From Smallanthus sonchifolius (lineage: Eukaryota; Streptophyta; Magnoliopsida; Asterales; Asteraceae), in the NCBI GenBank assembly GCA_023525975.1, contig CM042028.1, positions 81,839,501-81,903,500 on the forward strand: 64,000 nt of DNA, given 5' to 3'. Position 1 is the stretch's first letter. Every line of letters starts with the position of its first letter. Below the pieces are notes generated by a model that was not told where the DNA came from, made no database searches, and saw nothing but the letters and a program-made list of their open reading frames with translations. Made by a program: the position numbers and the translations under genes. Positions 33,195 through 44,954 of this stretch are shown here, piece after piece.

Positions 33195-36100
33195 ATGATT
33201 CGAATTAATGACGTTATGACTTGTAATTCTACAGATGCTCCAATTAGAAAGTGCTCCTACAAGACCTTTCTGTCTTGCAAACCCCGTAACTTCAATGGCA
33301 CCGAGGGTGCAGTTGGACTAATGAGATGGATAGAGAAGATGGAATCGGTGATTGATATTAGTGAATGCACCGCTGACTGCATGGTGAAGTATTCTACATG
33401 CTCACTCACTGATAAAGCTTTAACCTGGTGGAATTCACAAGTAAAGACTTTGGGAAGGCAGACATCATATGAGTTGTCATGGGAAGACTTAAAAGCCATG
33501 ATGATCGAGGAATACTGTCCTCGAAATGAGTTGCAAAAGATCGAATCTGAAATGTGGAATTTACAAATGACAGGAGATGATGTTGCTGGCTACACTGACC
33601 GATTCAATGAGTTAGCAATCTTGGTTCCACACATGGTCACCCCAGAATACAAGAAGGTTGAAAGATACTTGTGGGGTCTCGCACCTCAAATCCGAGGTCT
33701 GGTGACTTCATCGAACCCTATGGATGCCAAGAGCGCCATAACTCTGGCTTTCAAGCTAAGGGATAATGTTGTACGTGATGGTTTGTTTGAGAAGAAGGAG
33801 ACCGAAGGAGGGAAATCTGGGGAAAAGAGGAAATGGTTTGGAAAACCAATTAATCAAAACAAGAATCAAATTTACAAGAGACCTGAAACTATGAAAGCCT
33901 TTGTCGCCAACACTGTGGAACAAAAAGGATACCTTGGAGCACGACCAAGGTGTGACAATTGTGGATATCATCACAGTGGGAAGTGTACCCAATGTGGAAA
34001 ATGTAAAAAGTATGGACATCTAGCCCTTGACTGTAGGAGCAATGCGAACCCTAACAAGATAAATCAAGTAGCAGGAAAAGTCAACCCAGGAACAGAAAGG
34101 ATGAATCAAGGATGCTTTGAGTGTGGAGATCCAAAACACATCAGAAAAGACTGTCCAAAGTTGAAGAACCGAAACGACAATCAGGCCCGTGGAAGAGCAT
34201 TTGTGATGGGGGCTGGTGACGCACGACAAGATCCAAACATTGTCACTGGTACGTTCCCGATAAATAATCACTATGCCTCTATACTTTTCGATACGGGTGC
34301 TGATTTGAGTTTTGTGTCAAATGACTTTAAGTCCCTACTCGGTATTAAGCCCAGCAAACTAGAACAAAAGTATACAATTGAATTAGCGAACGGAAAATTA
34401 ATTAATACCGGAGAGGTCATTCAAGGTTGTACCTTATATCTTAAAAATCACACATTTAGTATAGATCTGTTACCTGTTGACTTAGGAAGCTTTGACGTTG
34501 TTATTGGCATGGATTGGTTGTCAAAGAATCACGCCGAGATTGTTTGTTTTGAGAAAATTGTCCAAATCCCACTCCCAAACGGAGAAGTTCTTTCGATTCA
34601 AGGTGAGAAGAGTGGAGTAGCGTTAAGGATGATAAACTGCATGAAAACTCATAAGTATCTACGTAAAGGCTATTGCGTATTCCTGGCTCACGTCGTCGAG
34701 AAGAAACCCGAGGAACGTCGACTTGAGGATATACCAATCGTTAAGGATTATCCTGAAGTTTTCCCTGAAGACTTACCTGGATTACCACCACCGAGGCAAG
34801 TCGAATTCCGAATCGATTTGGTACCAGGATCCGCACCGATTGCGCGATCGCCGTATCGATTAGCACCTTCTGAAATGCAAGAGTTATCAAATCAACTACA
34901 AGAGTTGCTTGATAAAGGTTTCATAAGACCGAGTTTCTCACCTTGGGGAGCTCCGGTCTTATTCGTAAAGAAAAAGGATGGAACCTTTAGGATGTGTATA
35001 GATTACCGAGAATTAAACAAGCTTACAATCAAAAACCGATACCCACTACCTCGAATAGATGATTTGTTCGATCAACTACAAGGTTCTAGCTTCTACTCTA
35101 AGATCGATCTACGGTCAGGGTATCATCAACTAAGAATCCAAGAAGAAGATGTACCAAAGACAGCATTTAGGACTCGTTATGGTCACTACGAATTCCTAGT
35201 TATGCCATTTGGTTTGACAAACGCACCAGCTGTTTTCATGGATCTCATGAACCGCGTGTGCAAACCATACTTGGATAAATTCGTGATTGTGTTTATCGAT
35301 GACATATTAATATATTCACGAACCAAGGAGGATCATGAACATCATCTTAAATTAATCTTAGAACTACTCAGAAACGAGAAACTTTACGCTAAATTCTCTA
35401 AGTGTGAGTTTTGGATCCAAGAAGTGCATTTTCTTGGACATGTCATCAACAAGGAAGGAATTCACGTTGATCCATCTAAAATTGAAGCGATCAAAAACTG
35501 GGAAGCACCAAAGACTCCGACAGAAGTACGTCAATTTTTAGGTTTGGCCGGCTATTACAGACGATTCATCGAGAATTTTTCAAAAATAGCCCTGCCTTTA
35601 ACCAAATTAACCCAGAAAGAAAATAAGTATGATTGGAATGACAAGCAAGAGTCAGCTTTTCAAATACTAAAGCAGAAGCTGTGTAGTGCACCAATTCTAT
35701 CCCTTCCTGAGGGAATCGACAATTTTGTCGTATACTGCGATGCATCACACCAAGGACTGGGTTGTGTGTTAATGCAAAGAGACAAAGTCATCGCATATGC
35801 CTCACGACAACTAAAAGTGCACGAAAAGAATTATACGACCCACGACTTGGAATTGGGTGCAGTTGTGTTTGCGCTCAAAATTTGGAGACATTACCTTTAC
35901 GGTACAAGATGTACTATCTTTACTGATCACAAGAGTCTCCAGCATATCTTTGATCAAAAGGAACTTAACATGAGACAACGTCGTTGGGTAGAACTACTAA
36001 ACGATTATGATTGTGATATCAAGTACCATCCCGGGAAAGCCAATGTCGTAGCGGACGCTTTAAGTCGCAAAGAACGAGTTAAAACTCTTCGTGTTCGTGC

Positions 36101-37580
36101 CTTAGAATTGACAATTCATACAAATCTCACTACTCAAATTCGGATGGCACAACAAGAGGCAATTAAAGAAGAAAACATTCAAAATGAAGCTCTACGAGGA
36201 ATGATAAAGCAATTGGAGTCTGAGTCAGATGACACTTTATACTTCATGAATAGAATTTGGGTGCCATGTTTTGGTAACTTACGGGAGTTAGTTATGGACG
36301 AAGCCCACAAGTCCAGGTACTCCATTCACCCGGGTTCAGATAAAATGTATAAAGATCTAAAAGAATTATATTGGTGGCCCAATATGAAAGGAGATATTGC
36401 CATATATGTCAGTAAATGCTTAACGTGTTCAAAAGTAAAAGCCGAACATCAGAAACCGTCTGGTTTGTTACAACAACCTGAAATTCCCCAATGGAAATGG
36501 GAACAGATTTCTATGGATTTCATCACAAAATTACCCAGGACTTCCAGTGGTTATGATACCATATGGGTTATTGTCGACCGATTAACAAAATCTGCTCACT
36601 TTCTGCCAATGAAAGAAACTGACAAGACAGAGAAACTTACAAGACTCTATGTTAAAGAAATTGTGGCAAGACACGGAGTGCCAATTTCTATTATCTCGGA
36701 TAGAGATAGCAGATTCGTGTCTAGAATCTGGAAATCATTACAAGAAGCAATGGGCACACGTCTTGACATGAGCACGGCATATCACCCACAAACAGATGGT
36801 CAAAGTGAACGGACTATCCAGACATTAGAAGATATGCTCCGTGCATGTGTAATTGATTTCGGAGGAAATTGGGATACTCATTTACCATTAGCTGAGTTTT
36901 CCTATAATAACAGCTATCATACGAGCATTAAAGCAGCACCGTTTGAAGCTTTATATGGTCGTAAATGCCGCTCACCGCTATGTTGGGCGGAAGTTGGTGA
37001 AAAACATTTGACAGGCCCTGAGATTGTCCAGGAAACCACTGATAAGATTTTCAAAATTAAGGACCGTTTGAAAGCGGCCCGAGATAGACAAAAGAGCTAT
37101 GCTGACAACAGACGAAAACCATTAGAATTTCAAATTGGCGACCGAGTAATGTTAAAAGTCTCACCATGGAAAGGCGTTGCAAGGTTTGGTAACCGTGGTA
37201 AGCTCAACCCTAGATACGTTGGTCCGTTCGAAATACTGGCTAGGGTTGGCCCTGTAGCTTACAAACTCAAGCTACCACAAGAACTAAACAATATACATGA
37301 TACGTTTCATGTATCAAATCTCAAGAAGTGTTTATCAGACGAGACACTAATTATACCGTCTGACGAGATTCATATTGACGATAAACTTCATTTCATCGAG
37401 GAACCGATTGAGATTTCAGATTGGAAGGTTCAAAAGCTGAGACGTAGTCGGATCAAACTGATTAAAGTACGTTGGAACTCAAAGCGTGGTCCTGAGTATA
37501 CATGGGAACGAGAGGACCAAATGAAAACAAAATACCCATCCTTGTTTAAGGATACACCAGTTCAAGAGGACACGAATTGA
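33195..37580 (+). CDS. Gag-Pol polyprotein of the Tekay-like element
   Basis: 1,461 codons without interruption. Approximate residue positions: capsid 20-200 (ALTWWNSQV, EEYCPRNE, YLWGLAPQIRG); two CX2CX4HX4C zinc knuckles at about 267-280 and 306-319; aspartic protease with DTGA at about 366; RT 530-760 with the FIDDILIYS catalytic motif at about 700; RNase H with CDASHQGLG at about 848; integrase zinc region (H-H-C-C) from about 1034 to 1080; integrase D, D and E at about 1106 (SMDFI), 1166 (SDRDSRF) and 1203 (SERTIQTLE); and a GPF/chromodomain-like C-terminus at 1330-1450 (YVGPFEI, HDTFHVS, VRWNSKRG, YTWERED). All visible catalytic residues are present. Gag and Pol share one frame, so processing by the protease is expected. 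As written, the capsid would lack the N-terminal part encoded upstream of the stop at 33183. Confidence 0.95.
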   Translation: MIRINDVMTCNSTDAPIRKCSYKTFLSCKPRNFNGTEGAVGLMRWIEKMESVIDISECTADCMVKYSTCSLTDKALTWWNSQVKTLGRQTSYELSWEDLKAMMIEEYCPRNELQKIESEMWNLQMTGDDVAGYTDRFNELAILVPHMVTPEYKKVERYLWGLAPQIRGLVTSSNPMDAKSAITLAFKLRDNVVRDGLFEKKETEGGKSGEKRKWFGKPINQNKNQIYKRPETMKAFVANTVEQKGYLGARPRCDNCGYHHSGKCTQCGKCKKYGHLALDCRSNANPNKINQVAGKVNPGTERMNQGCFECGDPKHIRKDCPKLKNRNDNQARGRAFVMGAGDARQDPNIVTGTFPINNHYASILFDTGADLSFVSNDFKSLLGIKPSKLEQKYTIELANGKLINTGEVIQGCTLYLKNHTFSIDLLPVDLGSFDVVIGMDWLSKNHAEIVCFEKIVQIPLPNGEVLSIQGEKSGVALRMINCMKTHKYLRKGYCVFLAHVVEKKPEERRLEDIPIVKDYPEVFPEDLPGLPPPRQVEFRIDLVPGSAPIARSPYRLAPSEMQELSNQLQELLDKGFIRPSFSPWGAPVLFVKKKDGTFRMCIDYRELNKLTIKNRYPLPRIDDLFDQLQGSSFYSKIDLRSGYHQLRIQEEDVPKTAFRTRYGHYEFLVMPFGLTNAPAVFMDLMNRVCKPYLDKFVIVFIDDILIYSRTKEDHEHHLKLILELLRNEKLYAKFSKCEFWIQEVHFLGHVINKEGIHVDPSKIEAIKNWEAPKTPTEVRQFLGLAGYYRRFIENFSKIALPLTKLTQKENKYDWNDKQESAFQILKQKLCSAPILSLPEGIDNFVVYCDASHQGLGCVLMQRDKVIAYASRQLKVHEKNYTTHDLELGAVVFALKIWRHYLYGTRCTIFTDHKSLQHIFDQKELNMRQRRWVELLNDYDCDIKYHPGKANVVADALSRKERVKTLRVRALELTIHTNLTTQIRMAQQEAIKEENIQNEALRGMIKQLESESDDTLYFMNRIWVPCFGNLRELVMDEAHKSRYSIHPGSDKMYKDLKELYWWPNMKGDIAIYVSKCLTCSKVKAEHQKPSGLLQQPEIPQWKWEQISMDFITKLPRTSSGYDTIWVIVDRLTKSAHFLPMKETDKTEKLTRLYVKEIVARHGVPISIISDRDSRFVSRIWKSLQEAMGTRLDMSTAYHPQTDGQSERTIQTLEDMLRACVIDFGGNWDTHLPLAEFSYNNSYHTSIKAAPFEALYGRKCRSPLCWAEVGEKHLTGPEIVQETTDKIFKIKDRLKAARDRQKSYADNRRKPLEFQIGDRVMLKVSPWKGVARFGNRGKLNPRYVGPFEILARVGPVAYKLKLPQELNNIHDTFHVSNLKKCLSDETLIIPSDEIHIDDKLHFIEEPIEISDWKVQKLRRSRIKLIKVRWNSKRGPEYTWEREDQMKTKYPSLFKDTPVQEDTN

Positions 37581-37600
37581 ATTTCGGGACGAAATTCTTT

Positions 37601-37614
37601 TAACAAGGGGAGAA
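37601..37614 (+). other. Polypurine tract
   Basis: TAACAAGGGGAGAA lies immediately before the 3' LTR, where plus-strand DNA synthesis is primed. It sits 20 bp after the gag-pol stop codon. Confidence 0.88.
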
Positions 37615-39910
37615 TGTGACACCCGACATTTCAGGTCAATATCCGTATACATTATGAACAAGTTTACATTACAATAAACGAGTTTACATTATAATTATTT
37701 TTGTGATTTACGTAATTTCACAAACAAGGACATGAAGGTCTAACAAAAACCGAACATTGTCTCATTTTATATTTTTGGTAATTCTGGGAATTACCGGTTC
37801 ACATACACTTATAACCCGACTTAATTCGAACACTATTGGTTGAAATAAATAACCAGAAAAATATATATACATATATATATTATTTACACAAACTTTACGT
37901 GGAACCATAAATTATATTTAGAATAAAATTATAATACCGTGGGGAAAATAAACCGAATTAAACTACCCCTTTAGAACTCTAATTGATATTAATACCAAAA
38001 ATCTAATTGTTTTATTATTATAACCCAAACCCCCTAACCCACCCTTGACTTCTCGGCCGAAGTGCAGGGGAAACCATCCCCAATCTCACGTATTTTCAAA
38101 TTGACCCATACTCCCACTTGTGAAAACCCAGATAAAACCATACCCTACATTCAAAATTCTCACAATTCCCATTTATCTCTCATTTTCATACGGCAAACAT
38201 TCCAATTCTCTTCAATTCGAAGTCCAGTTTCAAGGCGAAATTCACCATAATTTGCTATTTTAAGAAGAATCTCAAGTGTTTCTGCAAAAGAGTCGAGATC
38301 ATCTCTGTTTTATTTCATCATCTTCATCTCGGTTTTAAGGTAAAAACTCGACATTTTCACATTAGTTTCTTTAAAACCGTAGCTAAACTTACATCTTATT
38401 TAAACGCAAGAAAGACAACAAGAAGAGTGTGTCGAATTCAAGTTTAAAATATAAAAATATGCAGGACTGATTCTGTCAAACAGAAGTCCAGTACTCGAAA
38501 CTAGGAGTTTCGATACCAGTTAACTCAATCGAAACTAGGTAGTTTCGATACCTTTTCTCAATCGAAACTAGGTAGTTTCGATAGCAAATACTCAATCGAA
38601 ACTAGGTAGTTTCGATACCTGTTGCTCAATCGAAACTAGGAGTTTCGATACCTGTTTCTCAATCGAAACTAGGAGTTTCGATACCTGTTTCTCAATCGAA
38701 ACTAGGAGTTTCGATACCTGTTTCTCAATCGAAACTAGGAGTTTCGATACCTGTTGCTCAATCGAAACTAGGAGTTTCGATACCTGTTGGTCAATCGAAA
38801 CTAGGAGTTTCGATACCTTTTACTCAATCGAAACTAGGTTGTTTCGACTCCTGACCACTCCATCGAAACTAAGTAGTTTCGACACACATATGCCCAATCG
38901 AAACTAAGAAGTTTCGACACCTGTACAACAGTCCCAGTTGGGCAGTAACTCAAAACTATTTTATAACAAAACATGTGTTGGAAAACTAAAACGATATTTA
39001 AACAAACATAATCAGATTTACAAGGTCGGTGAACAATTTACAATTAAGACGTTGGTCTTAACAACAATTTACCCTTGGTATCTAGGGTACAAACAGTCAA
39101 GGTTGACTACAACAAATATTATTACAAGTATATACACAAACACAAGGTGAGTTTCACGGCCCCTTTCTTTTTACTGTTTTCTAATATTTGGGGGAAGAAC
39201 ATACTTCAACTATTTTATGGGATAACAAGAGAATAAGACACGACTTTATGTTTACATGGGATGAGAACAACACATTGGAGGCCGCTAAAGTCCCCTGGAA
39301 CAACATAGTAACCATTAACTGTAGCCTAGGGTCCTATGAATAGTACTATGGAGAGTGACGTCTCCCGGTCATGGTTAGTCGCGCTAACCACAATCTGGAG
39401 GATTTATGGCCGCATAGAATCTGATAACGCTTAATAGGGGCTCACACATGTCATGGTTTGGTTACGCCTCATGTATGAACATATTATTTGTATTCCTAGC
39501 TAGTTTACAAATGGGTCAACAATTCTTATTCTGCTTATCTCATGCAACTGAATTATTTATGAACAAATGAAGTTTACAAAGAACAATTTGATTAAACCTG
39601 TGAACTCACCAACCTCGTGTTGACGATTTTAAGTATGTTTTTCAGGTAACTGAACGTGATTTCAAGGTTAGCAATATAGATTACATGCATGCACGATGGA
39701 TACTACTCAAGGAGGATTTCCCTTGTATAACTCATTGAGTTGAGTCATATTTGTGAAATCTTAACTTTTTGTAAACTCAGATTATGTTTTGTAATGTAAA
39801 ACATTAAACTTGTTAATGTATCCATTTATCATGTATGTGTTTGCGGTAATCATATGCTTTGGAAACCATGAACGTTGCGTCTCGCGTTTCCGCCTTGGCG
39901 GGGTGTGACA
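37615..39910 (+). repeat. 3' LTR of the Tekay-like element (LTR-C)
   Basis: Same length as the 5' LTR and nearly identical; the differences seen are at 38407 and 39880. The hairpin array lies at 38495-38924. Confidence 0.95.
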
Positions 39911-39915
39911 CATAC

Positions 39916-41390
39916 GGTGAACCCTCTTACCCTACACAACACACTAACGAGTTCGTATACGGTGAACCATCTTACCCGACACAACCTGTTAGCGATTTCG
40001 TATACGGTGAAGTATCTTACCCGACACAACACACTAACGATTTCGTATACGGTGAAGTCTCTTACCCGACACAACCAACTAACGAGTCCGGGTACGGTGA
40101 ACCCTGTTACTCGACACAACCGACTAACGAGTTTGAGGACGATTAACAAATCAATACAACTGTGTCGTATAAAACTGACCAGGTATAACATTCCTACATA
40201 TATATACTTACATATAGTTTGTTGTTTCTTAACTGTAACTGTACCGTTATTGCAGAATTTTCAGTCTCGTGAAGACTTAGTGGATTGGGCTGTCCACAGA
40301 GGACGTGAGAATGGTTACGTCATTGTCACCCGATGATCGAGGAGAAAAGGCGACGACCCGTCGGAATCGGTTATCAAGGTATGGCTTGTGTATGACCGTC
40401 ACGGCGAACACAAGTCTACAACCACGGTTAGACGTGTCGGTAGCAAGAAAATATATTGTCCTTTCAAATTGGAAGGAGACTACGTCGAAAATAGTTTGAT
40501 AACCTACACGGTAAGGTTTCACATAAAGCTCTAGATTTGTTAGAAAACAAGTTGTGGAAGTTATCTATTATACGGAAACAAAATGAATCGTGTGGTTGCA
40601 ATTTTTTCAGTAGTAGTTGTGGGTTGTCGTGTGTTTGTCGTCTGGCAAAGATCGAAGCTACAATTCATAAATACAACCTTTTACGATTTACTACATTTCT
40701 TATAATTCCAAACTGTTCTAACTATCTCGTTTTAATACAGGTGACAGAATCCCGCTAGATGCGGTGAACGTCTTCCGGAGAAAACTTGATATAAAACCGT
40801 CGTTTTTTGAGAATGAAAATGTAGACGTGAATAAAGTACTTGGTCTTGTGAGAAACAAAATAATGTCACAACCCGATCAGGTGAAAAAAAGTTTGTTGTC
40901 GAGAATCGCAGGGGTGGTCTTTCCAAACAAAACTAATAAGAAAGCGCAAGTGTTACAAGAAGATACTCGTGGTCGTCCAACTTTGAAAAAGCAACAAAAA
41001 AGGAAAAGGATGTCGCGAGAAACAACTCGTTTTAAAGAAAACAAACACATGATGATAACGGGTTTCCATTGATGGTGGGGGATGGTGTAGTTAACAATAA
41101 TCATCGTTTTAAGGATTCCATTCCATCTTTGTTTCATCGCTACATTTGACATATACATTGTAATGTCTGACGTTAACTATGGTTTTCGATCGGTAGCTGT
41201 GGGCTTAGGGTTCGATGAAAACAAGTGGCTTATTATTCGACTACAGATTTTACAAGAGATGGACAGTCACGAAAAATGGTGGAGAATTGTTTTCAACAAG
41301 TTTGAAGCAAAAAATATTACATGTGACACATACGCCGCGTATAGTGCAATACGCATCGTATGGTCCCAGCCGCCAGACAAAGAATGACAC
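39916..41390 (+). pseudogene. MULE-1 transposase, remainder (catalytic domain deleted)
   Basis: Exon 1 resumes at 39916 with five 45-bp repeats encoding a VYGEPSYPTQ-type 15-residue unit, and runs to a likely donor at 40182, broken by TAA at about 40144. After an acceptor at 40255, exon 2 encodes a FAR1-like DNA-binding domain (NFQSREDLVDW, ENGYVIVTR, KIYCPFKLEGDY), broken by TGA at 40334 where MULE-2 has CGA. The MULE catalytic region should follow but is absent. The frame then picks up in a SWIM zinc finger (ESCGCNF...SCGLSCVCRLAK, about 40570-40660). A further exon from 40741 carries a GDRIPLDAVNVF start and a DTRGRPTLKKQQKRK tail, as in plant MULE C-termini. A last piece (41163-41387, with ENKWLIIRLQILQEMDSH) resembles sequences C-terminal to the tail in some families. 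Confidence 0.75.
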
Positions 41391-41491
41391 GTGAGATTCT
41401 GTGTCAAGAAACATAAACCCTATACGCCTCGTATTGCCCTATACGAGGCGTATAGGGTTGCAAAGTGTTTAGTTAGCAATATTCCGTGTCT

Positions 41492-42419
41492 GAATAGAAT
41501 GTGCTTTAATACATTTATAACTGAATATTGAACACCTTTATCTTGCACAACTCAAAAATATATCGAAAAGCTGTGAAAAACTTTAATACCTTGGATTTAG
41601 TAAAGATTGTTAAGATTCCATTTGAGTATTGTTGTCTACATTAACTAATGTTACCGTCTTTTAATAATGTTACCGTCTTTTAATAATCGAATGAAACACT
41701 GGTATCATGATAAGGTATTAAGGTTTGTCCCTTGTGTATAATCCAGGGGCATCTATAAAGCAACTATCGGTGTTACATGATCTCACTAATTTTTTTTTAT
41801 ATGTTATATAACATCTGATATTTTATGTGTTATATATATCCAACACTCGAATGACACCAGTTCTCTAAATATTTCAAAAAGTTGATACCGGTAAAAGAAA
41901 TCCATGGATTGATTAGTTTATAATGATAATCTAATACTTATACCTAGTATCATGTTATATTTGCTTTTATTGAAAAAAATATTAAAACAAAAATATTAAA
42001 TTATGATAAAAAATCATTTTATTTCATTTTTTTACACTGCTTACAGTTTTCTGGTTTTTATAAAAGTTAATCAAAATATCATTTTAAGTAAATTGTTTTG
42101 ATTAAAGTGGATGTTTACGTGATTTTTGAATATTATTATATGATGATAAAAGTTGGAAGTGGTGAGTGGTGTGTCGTGTGGGTAACGGTGGGTCAGGGTT
42201 TGCGTTCTTTTTGGGAAAAATATTAAAAATTAAATGTTTAAAAAAGAGGGAAACAGCTTGACCATGACAGTGTGTTGGTTTGACTGTCATATCTGGTCTG
42301 TAGTTTGACCGAAAGTTTTATGCCCGGTCCACACCCAAGCTTTCATCTATTTATTTTAAATGCCTATTAACAAAACATCGAAATTGTTATTTGGATCGGG
42401 CTTTATATGTATTTTATAG
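41492..42419. other. Intergenic DNA between the two MULEs
   Basis: AT-rich, no credible gene. A tandem repeat of 'aatgttaccgtcttttaat' occurs twice at about 41645-41685. Confidence 0.5.
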
Positions 42420-42784
42420 GCTAATACGATGCGTATTGCCCTTCACAATTTCTCATGCCCAACAACATCGTACTACCTAGTCATTCCAACCCCTATACGC
42501 ATCGTATAGGGCAATACGATACAGTTTAGGGTACGAGATAACTTCTTACTAGTTGCAGAAGGTACCTTGTATCCTAAACTGCATCGTATTGCCCTATACG
42601 ATGCGTATGAGGGTTGGAATGACCAGATAGTACGATGTTGTCGTTTAACCAGGATCCTATATGCATCGTATAGGCCTATACGATGCGTATATGGGCCAAA
42701 TTTTGTGTAATTAACCACGCAGAATTTTCATTTAAACGTATCCATCAAAAAAAATTTAAACAATTTCCTCAAAAAATTATAGCC

Positions 42785-43395
42785 ATGTCTTGGTGGTGGG
42801 ATGGTAACTACGGTTTTCAGGTATATTATAACGAGTCGCTGGAAAACAACTCGCAAAGTTCTTGCGTTCAAGGTGTGAACCAGGAGGAGGTCTCGTCCGA
42901 CGTTTATTCTAATCAACGGGTAAGGCTTCCAGATTTGAACGAGCCACTAAGCAATCCCGAGTTCGTATACGGTGAACCCTCTTACCTTACACAACCCACG
43001 GACTTCGTATACGGTGAAGTCTCTTAACCGACACAACACACCGACGACTTCGTATACGCGGGTGAACTATCTTACTCGACAACACAAACCGACGACTTCG
43101 TATACGCGGGGAATAAATCGTCTAACGAGTCCGAAGACGAGGAACAAACTCATTCAACCGTGTCGTATAAAACTGACCACGTATAACATTACTACATATA
43201 TATACCTACATTTAGTTTGTTGTTTATTAACTTTTACTGTACCGTTGTTGCAGAATTTTCAGTCTCGTGAACAGTTGGTGGATTGGATTGTCCGCAGAGG
43301 ACGTGATAATGGTTACGTCATTGTCACCCGACGATCGAGGAGAAAAGGCGACGACCCGTCGGCACCGGTTATCAAGGTGTGGCTTGTGTGTGACT
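42785..43395 (+). pseudogene. MULE-2 transposase, exons 1 and 2 (truncated)
   Basis: Exon 1 starts at the ATG 42785 with MSWWWDGNYGF, keeps RLPDLNEPL, then has degenerate versions of the 45-bp repeats; one unit has a TAA (about 43025) and others have indels. Exon 2 (about 43254-43395) encodes NFQSREQLVDWIVRRGRDNG and an intact RRSRRKGDD segment, where MULE-1 has a stop. The frame ends at VWLVCD, where a foreign repeat begins. Confidence 0.72.
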
Positions 43396-44928
43396 GATGT
43401 GTCATTTTTTATATATAAAAATATAATAAATATATTTTTAGAATGGTTTTACGAAATCAGGTTTTAAATTTATAAAATGATGATTACTTTAACTTAAAAA
43501 CACACACAATAGGCAAGTGTATCTATCGCAACGTAATATAGTTTAGGTAAGAACCAAGTATCGAACCAATGGACACGATCGAGTTCCAGTACTCAACTTT
43601 TGTTATCATTTAGCCGGATCAATTAGTGAGTGTGTTTTGTGTGCTTGTGAAGCAGAATAGTAAATGACAGAAAAGTAAATGACGATAAAGTAAATAACAT
43701 AAAAGTAAGAATGTGCGTGATGTGTGTAACATAAATGTAACGAACACAATAGTAAATAGCAGAAAAGTAAATATCTTGGAAATGTTCAGGTCACGAAGAG
43801 TATTGCTTCGGGATTCGAATCCGCTTTGTATGTGATAATATTGAGTTGACTAATCCAGTGATGTGACTACTACAAACTTGTGACCCGGGTCACCGCTAGA
43901 GCCTCGTTCTCACGACATTTGATTTGCAAATTAAAATCTTTAAAAAGTGGTAGTGCCTCCCGTTAAGGACAACAATTACCCTCAACCATTCGAATGGTCA
44001 TCTCCGGGTTGGTTTAAGACATCGAACGTAAAATGCTTTATATTATAGTTAAATAGGTGATTATATTTTGTTCACCCGGAGGCGGTACAACAATGGACCA
44101 AGTATAAAGACGTACCGTTCCCAACATGAGTTCACCAATTCTTGGTCGCATAATAAGTTCGTATAAAGACGTACGACCTTAATAGTGTTGACCAAGCCTT
44201 GACTTATCAATCTCTACTTGTACAAAGACGTACAAGCTTCAAGAGAAGTTTGATTAAAAAGGTTTTACACTTTAAAAATCAAGAACACTCACAAATATAA
44301 AGACAAATTTAGACAATAATAAAAACCCACCAAAATGGTGGTTTTAAGGGCGAATGTTAAAGACATAAACACATCATTTGGATTAATACGTTAAACATTA
44401 ACATGCACCAAACTTCATCTTCACCCTAGCAATACAAAGAGTTTAGCCAAGAATGGCCATACTAACTAGCATAACGCTGAGTTTCGTAGGCTCCCTTATT
44501 ACGGAATAAGGAGGAAAAGCCACTCCACTCACTAATCTCTACTCTAGCTACGAAATAAGCTCTCTATTGAGGCATGGATGGCTGTTGTAAGGTGTGGATA
44601 GTTGTGTGGAATGAAGAACCCCATCCATCTATTTATAGGCCTCAAAATGAGCAATACACGGTCGTGCATTGGATTGCACAGGCGTGCAAACACCTCGGGA
44701 ATCAAACAGGGTACAAGTGACAGTGTACTGGAGCCTTCGGGAATCAAATTGGTTGGACCCATATAAAGAAAAGTTTGTATCAACCTGGTCCAACAGAAAC
44801 CTCAATTTTGGTCAACGTACAACGAACCGAGTCGAAAGCCAGCATTCGCTTCGCTCCTAAAGAGCTATCTTAGAAATGCTAACAGCTCGCTATATAAACT
44901 TGTTGGATTTGTTAATGAAATTGTAACA
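43395..44928. repeat. Repeat insertion of unknown class in MULE-2
   Basis: The MULE homology stops at about 43395. What follows contains 'ggcaagtgtatctatcgcaa' and 'ggtaagaaccaagtatcgaa' words, which I recall from LTRs of plant gypsy elements, and three TATAAAGACGTAC/ACAAAGACGTAC copies (44103-44240). TTGTAACA at 44928 could be an LTR end, but flanking bases do not match as a target duplication. Boundaries are therefore tentative. Confidence 0.4.
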
Positions 44929-44954
44929 TATGAGTATGTACAATTACATTATGG

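Larger units (their letters stand above)
29495..39910 (+). mobile_element. Complete, very young Ty3/gypsy retrotransposon of Tekay/Del type
   Basis: The element is 10,416 bp with identical-length LTRs (29495-31790 and 37615-39910, 2,296 bp each). I compared the LTRs line by line over most of their length. I found two differences, both C/T: 30287 versus 38407 and 31760 versus 39880. A perfect duplication CATAC (29490-29494, 39911-39915) flanks it. The order is LTR, Met-tRNA primer site, accessory ORF, gag-protease-RT-RNaseH-integrase-chromodomain, polypurine tract, LTR. The chromodomain-like C-terminus places it among chromoviruses, and Tekay/Del is my best clade call. Gag is broken by a single in-frame stop at 33183. 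At a commonly used plant rate (about 1.3e-8 per site per year) the LTR divergence means tens of thousands of years; this is an estimate only. Confidence 0.95.
28868..41491 (+). mobile_element. Mutator-like element 1 (MULE-1), catalytic core deleted, split by a gypsy element
   Basis: The ends are inverted repeats: AGACACGGGATTTGCTAACA at 28868-28887, and the reverse complement of 41472-41491, which begins AGACACGGAATATTGCTAAC. Next to them on both sides lie palindromes of the TATACGCATCGTATAGG type. Coding remnants run in the order expected for plant MULE transposases: an N-terminal repeat domain, a FAR1-like DNA-binding domain, a SWIM finger and a C-terminal GRP tail. The catalytic DDE region is missing. 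No clear 9-bp target duplication was found. A Tekay-like retrotransposon sits in the first exon (29495-39910). A related copy follows at 42420. Confidence 0.75.

Noticed and set aside
35566..35748. Antisense ORFs in the gag-pol region
   Set aside because: Shadows of a strongly supported sense frame; no domain.
43395..44928. Complete LTR with target duplication
   Set aside because: TGATGTGTC and TTGTAACA could be termini, but the flanking 5-mers (gtgac and tatga) do not match.
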